A stretch of 64,000 nt of DNA from Neobacillus sp. SuZ13 (GTDB lineage: Bacteria > Bacillota > Bacilli > Bacillales > Cytobacillaceae), in the NCBI RefSeq assembly GCF_030123365.1, contig NZ_CP126107.1, positions 2,775,501 through 2,839,500 of the forward strand. The letters run 5' to 3'. Both the position numbers and the translations under genes were made by a program. A model generated the notes under the pieces. That model ran no database searches and had not been told where the DNA came from. It saw only the letters and a list, made by a program, of their open reading frames with translations. This document shows, piece after piece, positions 8,749 to 17,301 of the stretch. Each line of letters starts with the position of its first letter. Within the stretch, counting starts at the first letter, position 1.

Positions 8749-8855
8749 GATTGTGAAGAATTGTACTTAAAGTAACGGGTGCAAGAGTTGAAGATGTGAT
8801 CTGTCAATATGGCAGCTTTTCTTATTTGACTAACGGAGCAGGTTAGTGAATAAAG
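8749..8855 (+). repeat. Interspersed repeat, copy R6
   Basis: Full-length copy downstream of the membrane operon. It has the flank TTGTGAAGAATTGTACTTAA, arm GTAACGGGTGCAAGAGTTGA, a weaker central hairpin ending GGCAGCTTTTC, and 3' hairpin GACTAACGGAGCAGGTTAGT. Confidence 0.85.
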
Positions 8856-8935
8856 AAATGGTAAAATGATGTAAAAAGAGGCGAAATAAAGGTAATAAAG
8901 TTTAATATGTTAAAGTGAAAGTAGGAGATGGTAAT

Positions 8936-9274
8936 ATGTTAGAAGATGAATTATTCTCAAATAAGGCATCTAATGTTTATGAAATATATTCAAAAATACT
9001 CGATTTATTGAAAGAAATTGGACCTTTTGAAATTGAATTTAAAAAGACTTCTATACATCTTTTGAATAAATCTGCCTTCGGAGGAGTTCATCAAAAAAAG
9101 AAATGGTTAGATTTTAATTTAGTAACAAACCATCAAATTGAACACGGGAAGATTACTAAAATTGAACAAGTTTCAAAAAACAGATTTCACAATAACTTTA
9201 GATTTCATAGTGAAGACGAACTAAATCAAGAGTTTTTAGTTCTTTTAAAAGAATCATATCAATTAATGAGTTAG
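8936..9274 (+). CDS. DUF5655-like protein
   Basis: The 112-residue soluble protein includes KKTSIHLLNKSAFGGVHQKKKWLDFNLV, which matches the DUF5655 pattern of a beta sheet followed by an aromatic/basic strand. The ATG at 8936 is preferred to the GTG at 8915 because AGGAG lies 8 bases before it. The biochemical role is unknown. DUF5655 domains often occur next to nucleic-acid or DUF4287 domains, but this one stands alone. Confidence 0.65.
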   Translation: MLEDELFSNKASNVYEIYSKILDLLKEIGPFEIEFKKTSIHLLNKSAFGGVHQKKKWLDFNLVTNHQIEHGKITKIEQVSKNRFHNNFRFHSEDELNQEFLVLLKESYQLMS

Positions 9275-9383
9275 TTAGAGAAAAGATATTTATTACCAAT
9301 GAACAGCTTTTTATAATTGGTAAATTATCTTAAATGGTTGGAATATTCATAAAGTGGGGGGATTCATTTATTGTGTGGCTGAG

Positions 9384-9470
9384 GATGATTGCTGCTGCGG
9401 TCATTTTTCATGTACCTAAAAAAATGTTCAACCAGAAATATCTGATTGAACTTATAATACGAACGGAAGA
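9384..9470 (+). repeat. Variant of the interspersed repeat, copy R7
   Basis: Contains GATTGCTGCTGCGGTC and a T tract, then TTCAACCAGAAATATCTGAT and TTATAATACGAACGGAAGAA. The last two blocks recur at 13956-14010 (R10), which marks a divergent subfamily. Confidence 0.55.
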
Positions 9471-9518
9471 AGAAATGCCTCATCCTTTTTACTCTTATTG
9501 TTGAATAAGAACCTCCAT

Positions 9519-10007
9519 CTAAGAAAAATCGTATTTATTATTGAAGAGACGTCTAATAACAGACATTGTAAATCTGACCAATAAAAAGGAAAAAGAAAGC
9601 GAATAAAAAGAGGTTTTCCAATCCCATCCCTTTTTATATTTAACAAGCTGTGTATTTTTTTCTAGCCATAGTTCAGAAATAGTCATCGGTACACTAAAAT
9701 ACAGAACTTTTAAAAGGCACTGAAGGATGCGGGAATCCTTAGTCAGTTGATTATAAAAGACACAAGAAATTGGGAAAAGTATGTAATCAAACAAAAAACT
9801 TGTTTTAAATTGTTTTGGAAATCGGGTGGGATATTTAACATAACCTTTATTTACAACAAGTTTATCCACCAATGATGCATAATAACTTTTTATAAAGAAA
9901 ACAAGGAGCCAGTCCTTTGCAAGTGGTTTTTTAATTAAGTAAATAAAGGAACTAATACCAAAGAAATAAAGCAATTTTATAAGGTTTTTTTCAAATTTTA
10001 GACCCAT
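9519..10007 (-). CDS. CBO0543-family membrane protein
   Basis: About 162 residues with four or five hydrophobic segments. Motifs such as KDWLLVFFIKSY, KYPTRFPK and ELWLEKNT are characteristic of the small Bacillus/Clostridium CBO0543 membrane family. The start at 10007 is chosen because GGAGG lies 8 bases upstream; an in-frame ATG at 10100 would add an unsupported leader. Function is unknown. A second CBO0543-like gene lies at 10609-11181. Confidence 0.75.
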   Translation of the reverse strand: MGLKFEKNLIKLLYFFGISSFIYLIKKPLAKDWLLVFFIKSYYASLVDKLVVNKGYVKYPTRFPKQFKTSFLFDYILFPISCVFYNQLTKDSRILQCLLKVLYFSVPMTISELWLEKNTQLVKYKKGWDWKTSFYSLSFSFLLVRFTMSVIRRLFNNKYDFS

Positions 10008-10130
10008 GTTTAGCGCCTCCATAAGATAGGTTATCTCTGATGCAGGTCCGTTATACTTAGGACATTCGAAAATTAGATAAGTAAACAATGAATTAAACAA
10101 GGCTCTATTTTGATATAAAATTGTTTCCTA

Positions 10131-10170
10131 ATTGTGAACATTTTCACTTAAACAAACGGGTGCTTGAGTT
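10131..10170 (+). repeat. Interspersed repeat, copy R8, 5' part
   Basis: Flank ATTGTGAACATTTTCACTTA and arm ACAAACGGGTGCTTGAG. The hairpin and 3' arm of this copy appear to lie at 10455-10522, on the other side of the 54-codon gene. Confidence 0.65.
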
Positions 10171-10287
10171 TAATTAAAATTAGAATTTGAATGACTTGAG
10201 TGGTCGTTCTTATCAATTGTTGTTCTTGTAATAATCTCCCTTATTAGGTGCAAGATAATAACGATTAATTCGTGGAGGTAATTTGTT

Positions 10288-10452
10288 GTGCTTAACAAAA
10301 GAAGGAAGATAACATCGTTATTTTGGATTGCTATACTTGGCTTAATTTTAACAACGATATATACAATAATCCTTGGTATTTTAGGATATAGGACAATGAA
10401 CAGGATCGATTATATTTATAAACAGAATAAACAAAGATCAAAAAATGGTTAA
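10288..10452 (+). CDS. Small membrane protein, 54 aa, duplicated in the window
   Basis: GTG start with GTGGAGG upstream. The product begins MLNKRRKITSLFWIAILGLI, has one long hydrophobic helix (about residues 10-35) and a basic tail ending KQRSKNG. A nearly identical gene lies at 35669-35833, and the 60 bases before both genes are also conserved. Conservation mainly at synonymous positions supports real coding. Function unknown. Confidence 0.8.
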   Translation: MLNKRRKITSLFWIAILGLILTTIYTIILGILGYRTMNRIDYIYKQNKQRSKNG

Positions 10453-10454
10453 TT

Positions 10455-10522
10455 AAGAGTGGCTGAGAAGTCGCTCTTTTTTTATCCTTATTTAACTAAC
10501 GTGGCAGTTTAGTGGAAGAAGT
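10455..10522 (+). repeat. Interspersed repeat, copy R8, 3' part
   Basis: Hairpin GAGTGGC TGAGAA GTCGCTC followed by seven T, then TAACTAACGTGGCAGTTTAG. The same hairpin, with compensating changes, follows the duplicate gene at 35838. Confidence 0.75.
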
Positions 10523-10542
10523 ATAGTTCCCTGTAATAAAAT

Positions 10543-10576
10543 AAGACTCCTCTCTTGTAGGGAAGAGAGGAGTCTT
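10543..10576. terminator. Bidirectional terminator
   Basis: Perfect stem AAGACTCCTCTC / GAGAGGAGTCTT around a 10-base loop. It serves the minus-strand gene ending at 10609. Confidence 0.85.
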
Positions 10577-10608
10577 TCCAAAATGGAAAAATTATTCATG
10601 TGCCTTCA

Positions 10609-11181
10609 TTACAATGGAGAAAACTTAGTCCGTTGGATAAGCCAATATGAACTCATAAAAAGAAGAATCTGAATCGGGACTGAATAACTATAACGCCAGG
10701 CATTTGGCTCATAAATGCCCAACCAGTCAAAAAATGGTTCTGCGAAATAGGAAGTTAAAAGTGCGAAAAATATTGCTTTAAACCATGGATTTCTTTTTGG
10801 AAAGAATTGCAGGAGAATCATTACCGATACAGGCATGAGCGTAACATCCCATGGGAAATAGGTAGGAAGTGTGGGGATTACATGAAACCGATAATGCCAA
10901 ATGCCTATTTGGTCTCCTAAAATATCAAGCAGAGTTGAAATTGCCATAATATAAAAGCCCACATACATTATTCGATCTGTACTTTGTTTTTTTCTAATAA
11001 GAAACCAGATAATCCACGGGATAATTGAGAGGGCAACCCCAAACCACCATAAGCTAGAAAAAAGAACATGTTCTTGCCAAATTTCTATCTTTTGGTCAAT
11101 TAATTCTTCGGTCGTATAAAAATTTTTATCCTGCATCGAGATGATGCTATCTTTACTTGCCAAAATGATCACCCGCTTCAA
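10609..11181 (-). CDS. CBO0543-like membrane protein
   Basis: The 190-residue product has five or six predicted TM helices. It contains WWFGVALSIIPWIIWFLIRK, PTYFPWDVTLMPVSVMILLQF and EPFFDWLGIYEPNAWRYSYS, motifs of the CBO0543 family of Firmicute membrane proteins. The start is uncertain: the frame opens with TTG at 11181, and a GTG and an ATG follow within 16 codons. No partner gene is evident. Confidence 0.8.
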   Translation of the reverse strand: MKRVIILASKDSIISMQDKNFYTTEELIDQKIEIWQEHVLFSSLWWFGVALSIIPWIIWFLIRKKQSTDRIMYVGFYIMAISTLLDILGDQIGIWHYRFHVIPTLPTYFPWDVTLMPVSVMILLQFFPKRNPWFKAIFFALLTSYFAEPFFDWLGIYEPNAWRYSYSVPIQILLFMSSYWLIQRTKFSPL

Positions 11182-11299
11182 TTCAAGAGCATTACTTTAT
11201 GTTTAGATACTATTATAAAAATATACATTTTTTATTGCACACCCTTAAAATTGGTAAAAAATGCAACTCGTATATTGAGTACGGGGGTTACCACTAGGA

Positions 11300-11475
11300 G
11301 ATGATTGCAGTCTCATTCTTCTTACTATTGAAGATATTGAAGCTGTTGTTGCCAAATTGAAAAAGAAGGGTCCGAAATCTTTAGTGAGATACAGCAATAT
11401 GAAGAAAGTTATAAATTATGCTACGTTCGTGGTCCAGAGGGAATTATTTTGGAGTTGGCTGAGAAAATCAAATAA
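11300..11475 (+). pseudogene. Glyoxalase/VOC-family gene remnant
   Basis: The stretch reads as ...LTIEDIEAVVAKLKKKG in one frame, then shifts and ends YEESYKLCYVRGPEGIILEL before AEKIK and a stop. RGPEGIILELAE is the typical VOC C-terminal strand with the metal-ligand glutamate. The N-terminal half is missing and at least one frameshift is present, so it is a decayed gene. Confidence 0.75.
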
Positions 11476-11633
11476 GTAATGTTAATTAAAATGAAAGTAC
11501 GACTCTTTGTTACTTTCTTGCAACAATGCTTTTTTTACTGGTGTTTTTTGATAATGGAACGAAATTGTTATATTCCCACATAAAACTTAGAATACTAACA
11601 AAAAGGGAAGAACCCTTGAGGGGTGAAGCAGTT

Positions 11634-12341
11634 TTGGAAACATTATATCGTACGTTCATAATTTTTGTTGCGGGATATTTGTTTTTAAGGATTACTGGAA
11701 AAAAAGCTGTATCCCAAATGAACACTATTGATTTATTGTATATTTTTGTCCTTACAAATATTATCAGTACGCCAGTTGAGACTAGTCATGTATGGAAGTC
11801 ATTAGTCTATGCTGGAATCGTTGTGATACTTTATAAAATTTTTTTGCGTTTATCCTTACATAATCAATTAAGATGGCTTTTATATGAGCGTCCAATTGTG
11901 CTGATTCGTAACGGGGATATAGATCGAAAAGGACTGAAAAAGGCGAAGATGCCATTGAACGAATTATTGTCCAATTTACGAGTGAAAGGCTATACCGATA
12001 CGCAAAACATTGCCTTTGCAGCCATGGAAGAAACCGGAAATATTAGTGTGATCCCGAAATCGCAATACAGACCAGTACAACCGAATGATTTAAATTTAAA
12101 GGTAAAAAAAGAATACCTTCCAATTCCACTGATAATGGACGGTCAAATCATTTATCATAATTTAAAATATTTACAACTAAACCAAGGGTGGCTCATGAAT
12201 GAGGTAGATAAAAAGGGAGAAAAAGTAGAGAATATTATGTTAGCAACTTTTTTAGAAAATGGAAAGTTATTTATTGATAATAAGGAAATTAAAAATCATA
12301 AAAATGATCCTCACTACTATAATCCTGGGAAAGGCAATTAA
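11634..12341 (+). CDS. DUF421 (YetF-like) membrane protein
   Basis: About 235 residues with three TM helices near the N-terminus (YLFLRITGKKAVSQM, then LLYIFVLTNIIST). A soluble DUF421 domain follows (RPIVLIRNGDIDRKGLKKAKMPLNELLSNLR, AAMEETGNISVIPK, LPIPLIMDGQII). YetF/YrbG-type proteins are spore- or envelope-associated in Bacillus. The TTG at 11634 is chosen for its AGGGGTG ribosome site; the TTG at 11616 is an alternative. Confidence 0.85.
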   Translation: METLYRTFIIFVAGYLFLRITGKKAVSQMNTIDLLYIFVLTNIISTPVETSHVWKSLVYAGIVVILYKIFLRLSLHNQLRWLLYERPIVLIRNGDIDRKGLKKAKMPLNELLSNLRVKGYTDTQNIAFAAMEETGNISVIPKSQYRPVQPNDLNLKVKKEYLPIPLIMDGQIIYHNLKYLQLNQGWLMNEVDKKGEKVENIMLATFLENGKLFIDNKEIKNHKNDPHYYNPGKGN

Positions 12342-12450
12342 TGAAATTTAAATAACCCTATCGCATAACATATTCTTATTTTTTGTAAATATTATAATAA
12401 AGCAGATAACTTACAATTTATATGCGAACTAATAGTGAAGGGGTGGGGGT

Positions 12451-12789
12451 ATGGCTAAGGTAGGAAAAGATGATTTTGTAAATGGGTTTGTTCCGCATCA
12501 TAATCATGGTTCCGTTGATTACACCTCGATGGAGGCTGGGCATGTTCATCAGTGCTTAGATGTAACGTCTCCACCGATACAAACTCAGGATGGCAGCCAT
12601 ATTCATTATACTGAGGGATTTGTTGTTTTCGAAAACGGGCATAACCATCATTATAAAGCTTATTCAGGCCCGGCTATACCTGTTGGTAATGGAATGCATG
12701 TACACTATTATGATTTTTATACATCAGAAGAAGATGGACATAAGCACCATGTTAAAGGTGTTGATCAGCCGGCTCCAGGAAATAAATAG
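12451..12789 (+). CDS. ymaF: YmaF family protein
   Basis: The 112-residue, histidine-rich protein is built from repeats of H-x-H pairs (HHNHG, GHVHQ, GSHIHY, GHNHHY, GMHVHYY, GHKHHV), typical of the YmaF family. It looks metal-binding and is small and soluble. A strong ribosome site (GAAGGGGTGGGGG) precedes the ATG. No partner genes are adjacent. Confidence 0.85.
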   Translation: MAKVGKDDFVNGFVPHHNHGSVDYTSMEAGHVHQCLDVTSPPIQTQDGSHIHYTEGFVVFENGHNHHYKAYSGPAIPVGNGMHVHYYDFYTSEEDGHKHHVKGVDQPAPGNK

Positions 12790-12840
12790 ATTGGCAGTGG
12801 GCTTCTAGATAATCAATAATGAAAATTAGCAGGATGAAGG

Positions 12841-12873
12841 AAAGGGTTTGGACTGGGTTCCAAATCCTTTTTA
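12841..12873 (+). terminator. Terminator after ymaF
   Basis: Stem AGGGTTTGGA / TCCAAATCCT with one G-U pair, followed by TTTTT. Confidence 0.75.
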
Positions 12874-12889
12874 AATGTCCTGGGACCCT

Positions 12890-12952
12890 AGAGTTGAATA
12901 AGACCAGGTTGCTGCGGTAGCTTTTTTCTTGTTCCACTACCGTGGCAGAAAT
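12890..12952 (+). repeat. Interspersed repeat, copy R9 (5' part short)
   Basis: AGAGTTGAATAAGACC, then hairpin GGTTGCTGCGGTAGC, TTTTTTCTTGTTCCACTACC and GTGGCAG. The TTTTTTCTTGTTCCACTA segment shows how the intron-interrupted copy R27 looked before insertion. Confidence 0.75.
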
Positions 12953-13077
12953 TTATTTTTTCATTAATTTGGCGAAGAATATTTATTTGAAGGAACAAAC
13001 ACATTTAAATCAATAAATTCAAGTTTCCTTTGATATTCATCTTTAAGACCCATCATAAAAAATTCCTCCAATAAAAA

Positions 13078-13105
13078 ACCTGTATAGAAAAAATTCTATT
13101 CAGGT
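13078..13105 (-). terminator. Terminator of the deformylase-like gene
   Basis: On the minus strand the stem ACCTGAATAGAA / TTCTATACAGGT is followed by TTTTTT. Confidence 0.75.
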
Positions 13106-13155
13106 CTTAGAAAATCCTATTATTTTTTTCAACAGCCCCAAAATCCGTTGCCTTT

Positions 13156-13605
13156 TTAAAATGCCTGCAAAGTTTTGCTTGTAAAAAGAATTCCTTCCAA
13201 ATGATCAAATTCATGCTGAAATATAATCGAATCCATCCCTCCTATCTCACGGAATGTCCTTTCACCAAAGATTGATAAATAGGAAATCCTTATCATGAGG
13301 TAGCGCTGAACAATCCCTATAATCCCTGGAAGAGAGATACATCCTTCGCCAGATGGTAATGAGTTGGGTGTTGGATCAAGTATTTCAAAACTTGGATTGA
13401 TTAAAATTTCTGTTCCTGTTGTAAATCGAGCAACAAAAGCCCGTTTTGATACCCCCACTTGCGGTAATGAAATTCCTAATACATGTGGCGAATTTTCCAC
13501 GAACGTTTTCATTTCATTCAAAAGTGGAGTTACACTATAAATGTGTTCAACATCAATTGCTTTTTGAAACAAAATTGGGTTTGGAAATGTAAGAATAGAA
13601 AACAT
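13156..13605 (-). CDS. def: Peptide deformylase homologue
   Basis: 149 residues, slightly short for the family. Motif 1 is GISLPQVG (the usual GxGLAAPQ in altered form), motif 2 is EGCISLPG with the metal-ligand Cys, and motif 3 is QHEFDH with both metal His and the catalytic Glu. Deformylases remove the formyl group from nascent proteins. The altered motif 1 and isolated position suggest an accessory paralogue rather than the housekeeping enzyme, which is normally next to fmt. Confidence 0.8.
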   Translation of the reverse strand: MFSILTFPNPILFQKAIDVEHIYSVTPLLNEMKTFVENSPHVLGISLPQVGVSKRAFVARFTTGTEILINPSFEILDPTPNSLPSGEGCISLPGIIGIVQRYLMIRISYLSIFGERTFREIGGMDSIIFQHEFDHLEGILFTSKTLQAF

Positions 13606-13737
13606 ATCATCACCTTTCGTCTCAGTTAAATATTTTTACAAAATTTTTTGGAATATTTTCAAAAAAAGCCCTTTATAAAATATATTCGAACGGAAGAAAA
13701 AAATAATAGGAAATCAAATTGACAATAAACATTATTA

Positions 13738-13774
13738 AAAAACATGTATTGATATATAAATCAATACATGTTTT
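13738..13774. terminator. Perfect hairpin, terminator-like
   Basis: AAAACATGTATTGAT and ATCAATACATGTTTT surround a short loop, with T/A tracts on both sides. Confidence 0.7.
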
Positions 13775-13905
13775 TAATGGGGGCAAATATCCAGTGTAAG
13801 AGTTTATTTACACAAGCAATAACAGCTACTTTTAAAAGGTTTTCCTTCATCACGTTTCTTATCATAGAACTCTCGTAATTTCTTATTACGAGGAATGATT
13901 TCATC
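13761..13905 (-). pseudogene. C-terminal remnant of an IS110 transposase
   Basis: One frame reads KKLREFYDKKRDEGKPFK and the next reads VAVIACVNKLLHWIFAPI. Together they form the conserved IS110 C-terminus (FY-x-K-R-x-EGK ... VAVIA ... KLL). A single-base shift separates them and the rest of the gene is absent. It is unlike the complete IS110 at 1020-2237 and so comes from a different element. Confidence 0.75.
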
Positions 13906-13914
13906 ATGATCGTT

Positions 13915-14024
13915 GCAGCGATCTTTTCTCAGATACCAGGGATATCCATAAAAAATGGTCAACCAGAAATATTTAGCATTCTGGCTAACCTTATAATACG
14001 AACGGAGCAGGTTAGCTGAACAAG
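13915..14024 (+). repeat. Variant of the interspersed repeat, copy R10
   Basis: GTTGCAGCGATC hairpin remnant, then GGTCAACCAGAAATATTTAG, TTATAATACGAACGGAGCAG and GTTAGCTGAACAAG. It shares the internal blocks of R7 and ends with a normal 3' arm. Confidence 0.6.
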
Positions 14025-14172
14025 AGTATTGCCATGACTGATATGCCTTCCACGCCCCCCATGCAAGCACCCTCAGAGGTTCCTAATTGCACAAATACAT
14101 AATCTAGACTAAGAGATGGAACATTTTCCAAGCTCTTTTGTTTTTCTATATTTCCATACATAAATCGACAAA

Positions 14173-14198
14173 AAAAGACCCCAAATAGGGTCCTTTTA
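14173..14198 (-). terminator. Terminator of the first YcgR-YcgQ pair
   Basis: On the minus strand GGACCC TATTT GGGGTC is followed by a T run. Confidence 0.75.
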
Positions 14199-15095
14199 TT
14201 AATTCAAAGTGTTTCTATAAACATAAGGGTCATTAGGCTTTGGAATGGTTTTGTAGCTTGTTACTTTTAAAACAGGAATTTTGGTTTTCATTTGTGGATA
14301 ATAAACTGTATCCATTGTTCCTGTTACCTGATACCATTGGTCATTAGGAATGTGTACGTTTTTCGGGAATTGAATCATCATTCCAAAGGCACCAGAGTCA
14401 GCGACACAATGAATGAGCCCAAATCGTAGTAAAAACAGCTGGTTAGGTTGTTCTCCTGGACCGTTGTAAGTAAAGCCTTTCATGGTAAGAGTTTTCCCTG
14501 CAAATGCCCCAGAATAATTATACATTACTTCTAATCCGACTAAATAATCTCTATCCGTTAAAGTAATAGTATCCTTTGGAATATAGGACTTAGACTCTTT
14601 CCTGACTAAATCCGTAAAATCAGCTTGGTTCATAAATTTACTCATATCAGGATTTAGAACTTGATGGGTCCCGTACCGATTATTTCCGTCCTCTAATGTT
14701 GGAAATGAAAAACCCTTTGCATTCACAAGCTGTGAATCAAGAGTTGCCACTGGTAAAACCACTCCAGTAATAGCAGGAATCAGCACAAGCGTGTAAGCCA
14801 AGAACTTTTTTATCTTTTTTCCAGCAGATGGTTTCTTTTTTTTATGTCCATGTTCATGAGGGTGTTCATGGTCATGATGATCGTGGCTACAATCACAATC
14901 ATCTAGTCTTTCTTTCTTTTCTCCAGAGAACCATAATTTAATTCCTTCGACAACTGTAAGGATGGATAAAATCACAATCATACTCTCAGATAAGAAGCTA
15001 TATTTCATGTTTATATATTTTGAAATGTTTCCTGTAGTATGCAGCATAAAAAACAAGTTTGTAGTAAGTATTAAAATAAGGACTTTAAACATCAT
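14199..15095 (-). CDS. ycgQ: TIGR03943/YcgQ family membrane protein
   Basis: About 298 residues. Two N-terminal TM helices are followed by a cytosolic His/Asp/Cys-rich segment (DDCDCSHDHHDHEHPHEHGH, about residues 65-85), a third TM helix and an extracytoplasmic domain with GKTLTMKGFTYNGPGE and LIHCVADSGAFGMM. The start ATG follows AGGATGTGGG, just after the stop of the permease, so the two are co-translated. YcgQ acts with the YcgR permease. The metal-ligand-rich loop and neighbouring Zur sites suggest zinc handling. Confidence 0.85.
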   Translation of the reverse strand: MMFKVLILILTTNLFFMLHTTGNISKYINMKYSFLSESMIVILSILTVVEGIKLWFSGEKKERLDDCDCSHDHHDHEHPHEHGHKKKKPSAGKKIKKFLAYTLVLIPAITGVVLPVATLDSQLVNAKGFSFPTLEDGNNRYGTHQVLNPDMSKFMNQADFTDLVRKESKSYIPKDTITLTDRDYLVGLEVMYNYSGAFAGKTLTMKGFTYNGPGEQPNQLFLLRFGLIHCVADSGAFGMMIQFPKNVHIPNDQWYQVTGTMDTVYYPQMKTKIPVLKVTSYKTIPKPNDPYVYRNTLN

Positions 15096-15105
15096 CCCAC
15101 ATCCT

Positions 15106-15975
15106 TTACAAAAGAAGTGAACCAATGAATACAAATGATGAAATTAATGAAACTAAAAGAACCGCAAATTTTGCCTTAAAAGACCCAAACATCATAAGTA
15201 AATTTTTAATATCTACCATATTGCCAAACACTAAGAAAGATACGACTGAAGTTTGGGGGAAAAAATTACGAAAAGATGCTGCTACAAAAGCATCTGCTGC
15301 CGAACAAATAGATAAGATAAAAGCTAAAGCCATCATTACCAGTACAGCAGTTACGTGTGTACCGCCCAGTGTTGTTAATATCCGTGTAGGTACATAAACT
15401 TGCATAGTAGATGCAATTAGTGCACCCAGCACTACATATTTTCCCATACTAAAAAATTCGTCACTGGTATGGTTAAGAACACTCATTAATTTTTGTTTAG
15501 TATTTTGGTGAGAATGATCATGAGTGTGTAATTCACAATTTTCCTTTAATGGATTCTCCTTTATGACAAAAGATAATACAAGGCCAACTAAAATAGAAAC
15601 TCCAATCGCTAACCCTGCTCGGTACCCTACCATCTTCCAGCTATCTCCGAAAGCAATAAATGTAGCGAATAAAACAATTGGATTGATAATTGGGCCAGAA
15701 AGCATAAAGGAAATGGCTGCATGTGGGGCGAGTCCCTTTTTTATTAACCGTGAAACTATGGGAACAATCCCACATTCACATCCAGGAAAGAATACTCCCA
15801 TAAAACTAGCAGCGACAACGGATAAATATCTATTTTTTGGTAGAATTCTAAGCAGTGTATTTTCAGAAACAAAAACTTCTATCAGTGCAGAAATAAAAGC
15901 CCCAACGACAATAAATGGGAATGCTTCAATGATAATACTTATAAAAATCGTATTCAATTGTAATAATCGATCCAT
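15106..15975 (-). CDS. ycgR: YcgR-type permease (DUF318/ArsP_1 family)
   Basis: About 289 residues, with eight or so TM helices in two halves. Each half has a conserved loop: FFPGCECGIVPIVSRLIKKG with GPIINP in the first, and CSAADAFVAASF with FGNMVDIKN in the second. A His-rich loop (HTHDHSHQ) lies between the halves. The start at 15975 has AGGAGG 7 bases upstream. It probably moves a metal ion or metal complex with its YcgQ partner. An inverted repeat lies 56 bases upstream. Confidence 0.85.
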   Translation of the reverse strand: MDRLLQLNTIFISIIIEAFPFIVVGAFISALIEVFVSENTLLRILPKNRYLSVVAASFMGVFFPGCECGIVPIVSRLIKKGLAPHAAISFMLSGPIINPIVLFATFIAFGDSWKMVGYRAGLAIGVSILVGLVLSFVIKENPLKENCELHTHDHSHQNTKQKLMSVLNHTSDEFFSMGKYVVLGALIASTMQVYVPTRILTTLGGTHVTAVLVMMALAFILSICSAADAFVAASFRNFFPQTSVVSFLVFGNMVDIKNLLMMFGSFKAKFAVLLVSLISSFVFIGSLLL

Positions 15976-16030
15976 GAATATTCCTCCTGTGATATAACAC
16001 AATTGGTTTCTTTAAAAAAACATCTTCTAT

Positions 16031-16059
16031 CATATCAAAATTATCACTAATTTGATATG
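16031..16059 (-). promoter_or_regulatory. Inverted repeat upstream of the first permease, possible operator
   Basis: Perfect arms CATATCAAA / TTTGATATG are separated by 11 bases, 56 bases before the start codon. The sequence does not match the Zur consensus. It could be an operator of another regulator. Confidence 0.45.
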
Positions 16060-16359
16060 TTTTGATTTTCCATATGGGGTAGATATTTTTCCCATTAAAA
16101 TATATTTAAAAATCTTTGTGAAGAAAATGCTAACAGTTCAAAAGAATTTTCTAAATGTTTAATTTGAAACCAATAATAATTAGAAATAGAAAATCCAGCA
16201 CAATTACGGCTGGATCTCTATGTGTTAGGTAATGGTTCGTTTACCCAAAAATGATTCTACTACTTAAATGTGAATATTTTATGAATAGATAAAAATAAAA
16301 GCCTTTTATCTTGTTTTTAATTTGATGGAGTAATCATTTTTTTCATTATTAATAAAGGT

Positions 16360-17286
16360 CTATTCCATTTTAATACCTGCGTCAAACACATAGGGCTGTT
16401 GTGGAGCAGTAATTTTTGAAAGTTGGTTAATTTTTATAACGGGGATTGTCTCCCCATTAAATTGGGTCTGCTCAATTTTTCCTGTTACTTGAACCCATTT
16501 ATCCTTCGGCAATACAGCTACCTCTCCTTTTGCCATCATTCCATATACCGAGGCATCGGCAACACAACATGTGATTCCAAATCGAGCAACAATAATCTGG
16601 TTTTGCATAAATTCATTTTCCCGATACACAAATCCTTTTGTGGTTACCGTTTTTCCAACCAACGCATTTAGATTATCTTGAATAATGTTCATTATGTTTA
16701 CATACTGGTTATCGTCTATATTAATGGAATTAGCATTTAATATTTTATTCTTTAAAGCATCATATTCTTTTTGAGTTAAAGGCTCAGGTTGATTATCAAG
16801 TACACTTTGTGTGGTAGTTAAAGTGGTAGTTTTATTGGAATTAGATGATGATGGTAATTTTGGAATGTAATTTGTAGTTTTATTTTGTTTAGGCGGTTGA
16901 GAGCTAGCTCCCAAAATAATTGTTCTGTTCATTGCAACAGAGCTTCCCAGCACATTGTTTGAGAAAAGAAATCCTGTGGTTATGGGAATAATAAATAATA
17001 AATAAAGAAACACACTTTTCCCGAAAGAGGAAGGATAAGTATGATCCCCATCACAATCACAATGATAAGAATGATCCTTTCCTGAAGTTCCTCTAATAAT
17101 CAAAAGAACTCCAAGAATAAGGCATATAAAGAGCGTGAAATAAATAAATCGAATCATTTTGGGTGCGATTAAAAGGGATATATTATTCGTTAGAAGTAAT
17201 TTAAATAACAGTAGCATAAATCCAATCAAAATGATTCCCCTGATAAGATGATGAAAAGAAAAATCTTGGACTTTATTAGGTCTCAT
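16360..17286 (-). CDS. TIGR03943/YcgQ family membrane protein, second copy
   Basis: 308 residues with the same layout as the protein at 14199: N-terminal TM helices, a short HCDCDGDH metal-ligand loop near residue 75, a further TM helix, a Ser/Thr/Asn-rich linker (about 130-165) and the domain GKTVTTKGFVYREN ... GITCCVADASVYGMM. It starts 15 bases after the second permease with AAAGGGG upstream. Sequence identity with the first copy is low, so the pairs are probably old paralogues or independently acquired. Confidence 0.85.
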   Translation of the reverse strand: MRPNKVQDFSFHHLIRGIILIGFMLLLFKLLLTNNISLLIAPKMIRFIYFTLFICLILGVLLIIRGTSGKDHSYHCDCDGDHTYPSSFGKSVFLYLLFIIPITTGFLFSNNVLGSSVAMNRTIILGASSQPPKQNKTTNYIPKLPSSSNSNKTTTLTTTQSVLDNQPEPLTQKEYDALKNKILNANSINIDDNQYVNIMNIIQDNLNALVGKTVTTKGFVYRENEFMQNQIIVARFGITCCVADASVYGMMAKGEVAVLPKDKWVQVTGKIEQTQFNGETIPVIKINQLSKITAPQQPYVFDAGIKME

Positions 17287-17301
17287 AATTGAACACCCCT
17301 T

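Noticed and set aside
13020..13075. 30-codon minus-strand peptide with GGAGG
   Set aside because: A good ribosome site and ATG are present, but the frame is very short, without recognisable features, and lies just beyond the deformylase terminator; not supported enough.
13804..14070. 88-aa minus-strand gene
   Set aside because: Its N-terminal half is antisense to repeat R10, and the rest is the frameshifted IS110 C-terminus described at 13761-13905.
16104..16145. Additional repeat copy
   Set aside because: CTTTGTGAAGAAAATGCTAACAGTTCAA resembles the 5' flank but lacks hairpin and arms; too worn to count.
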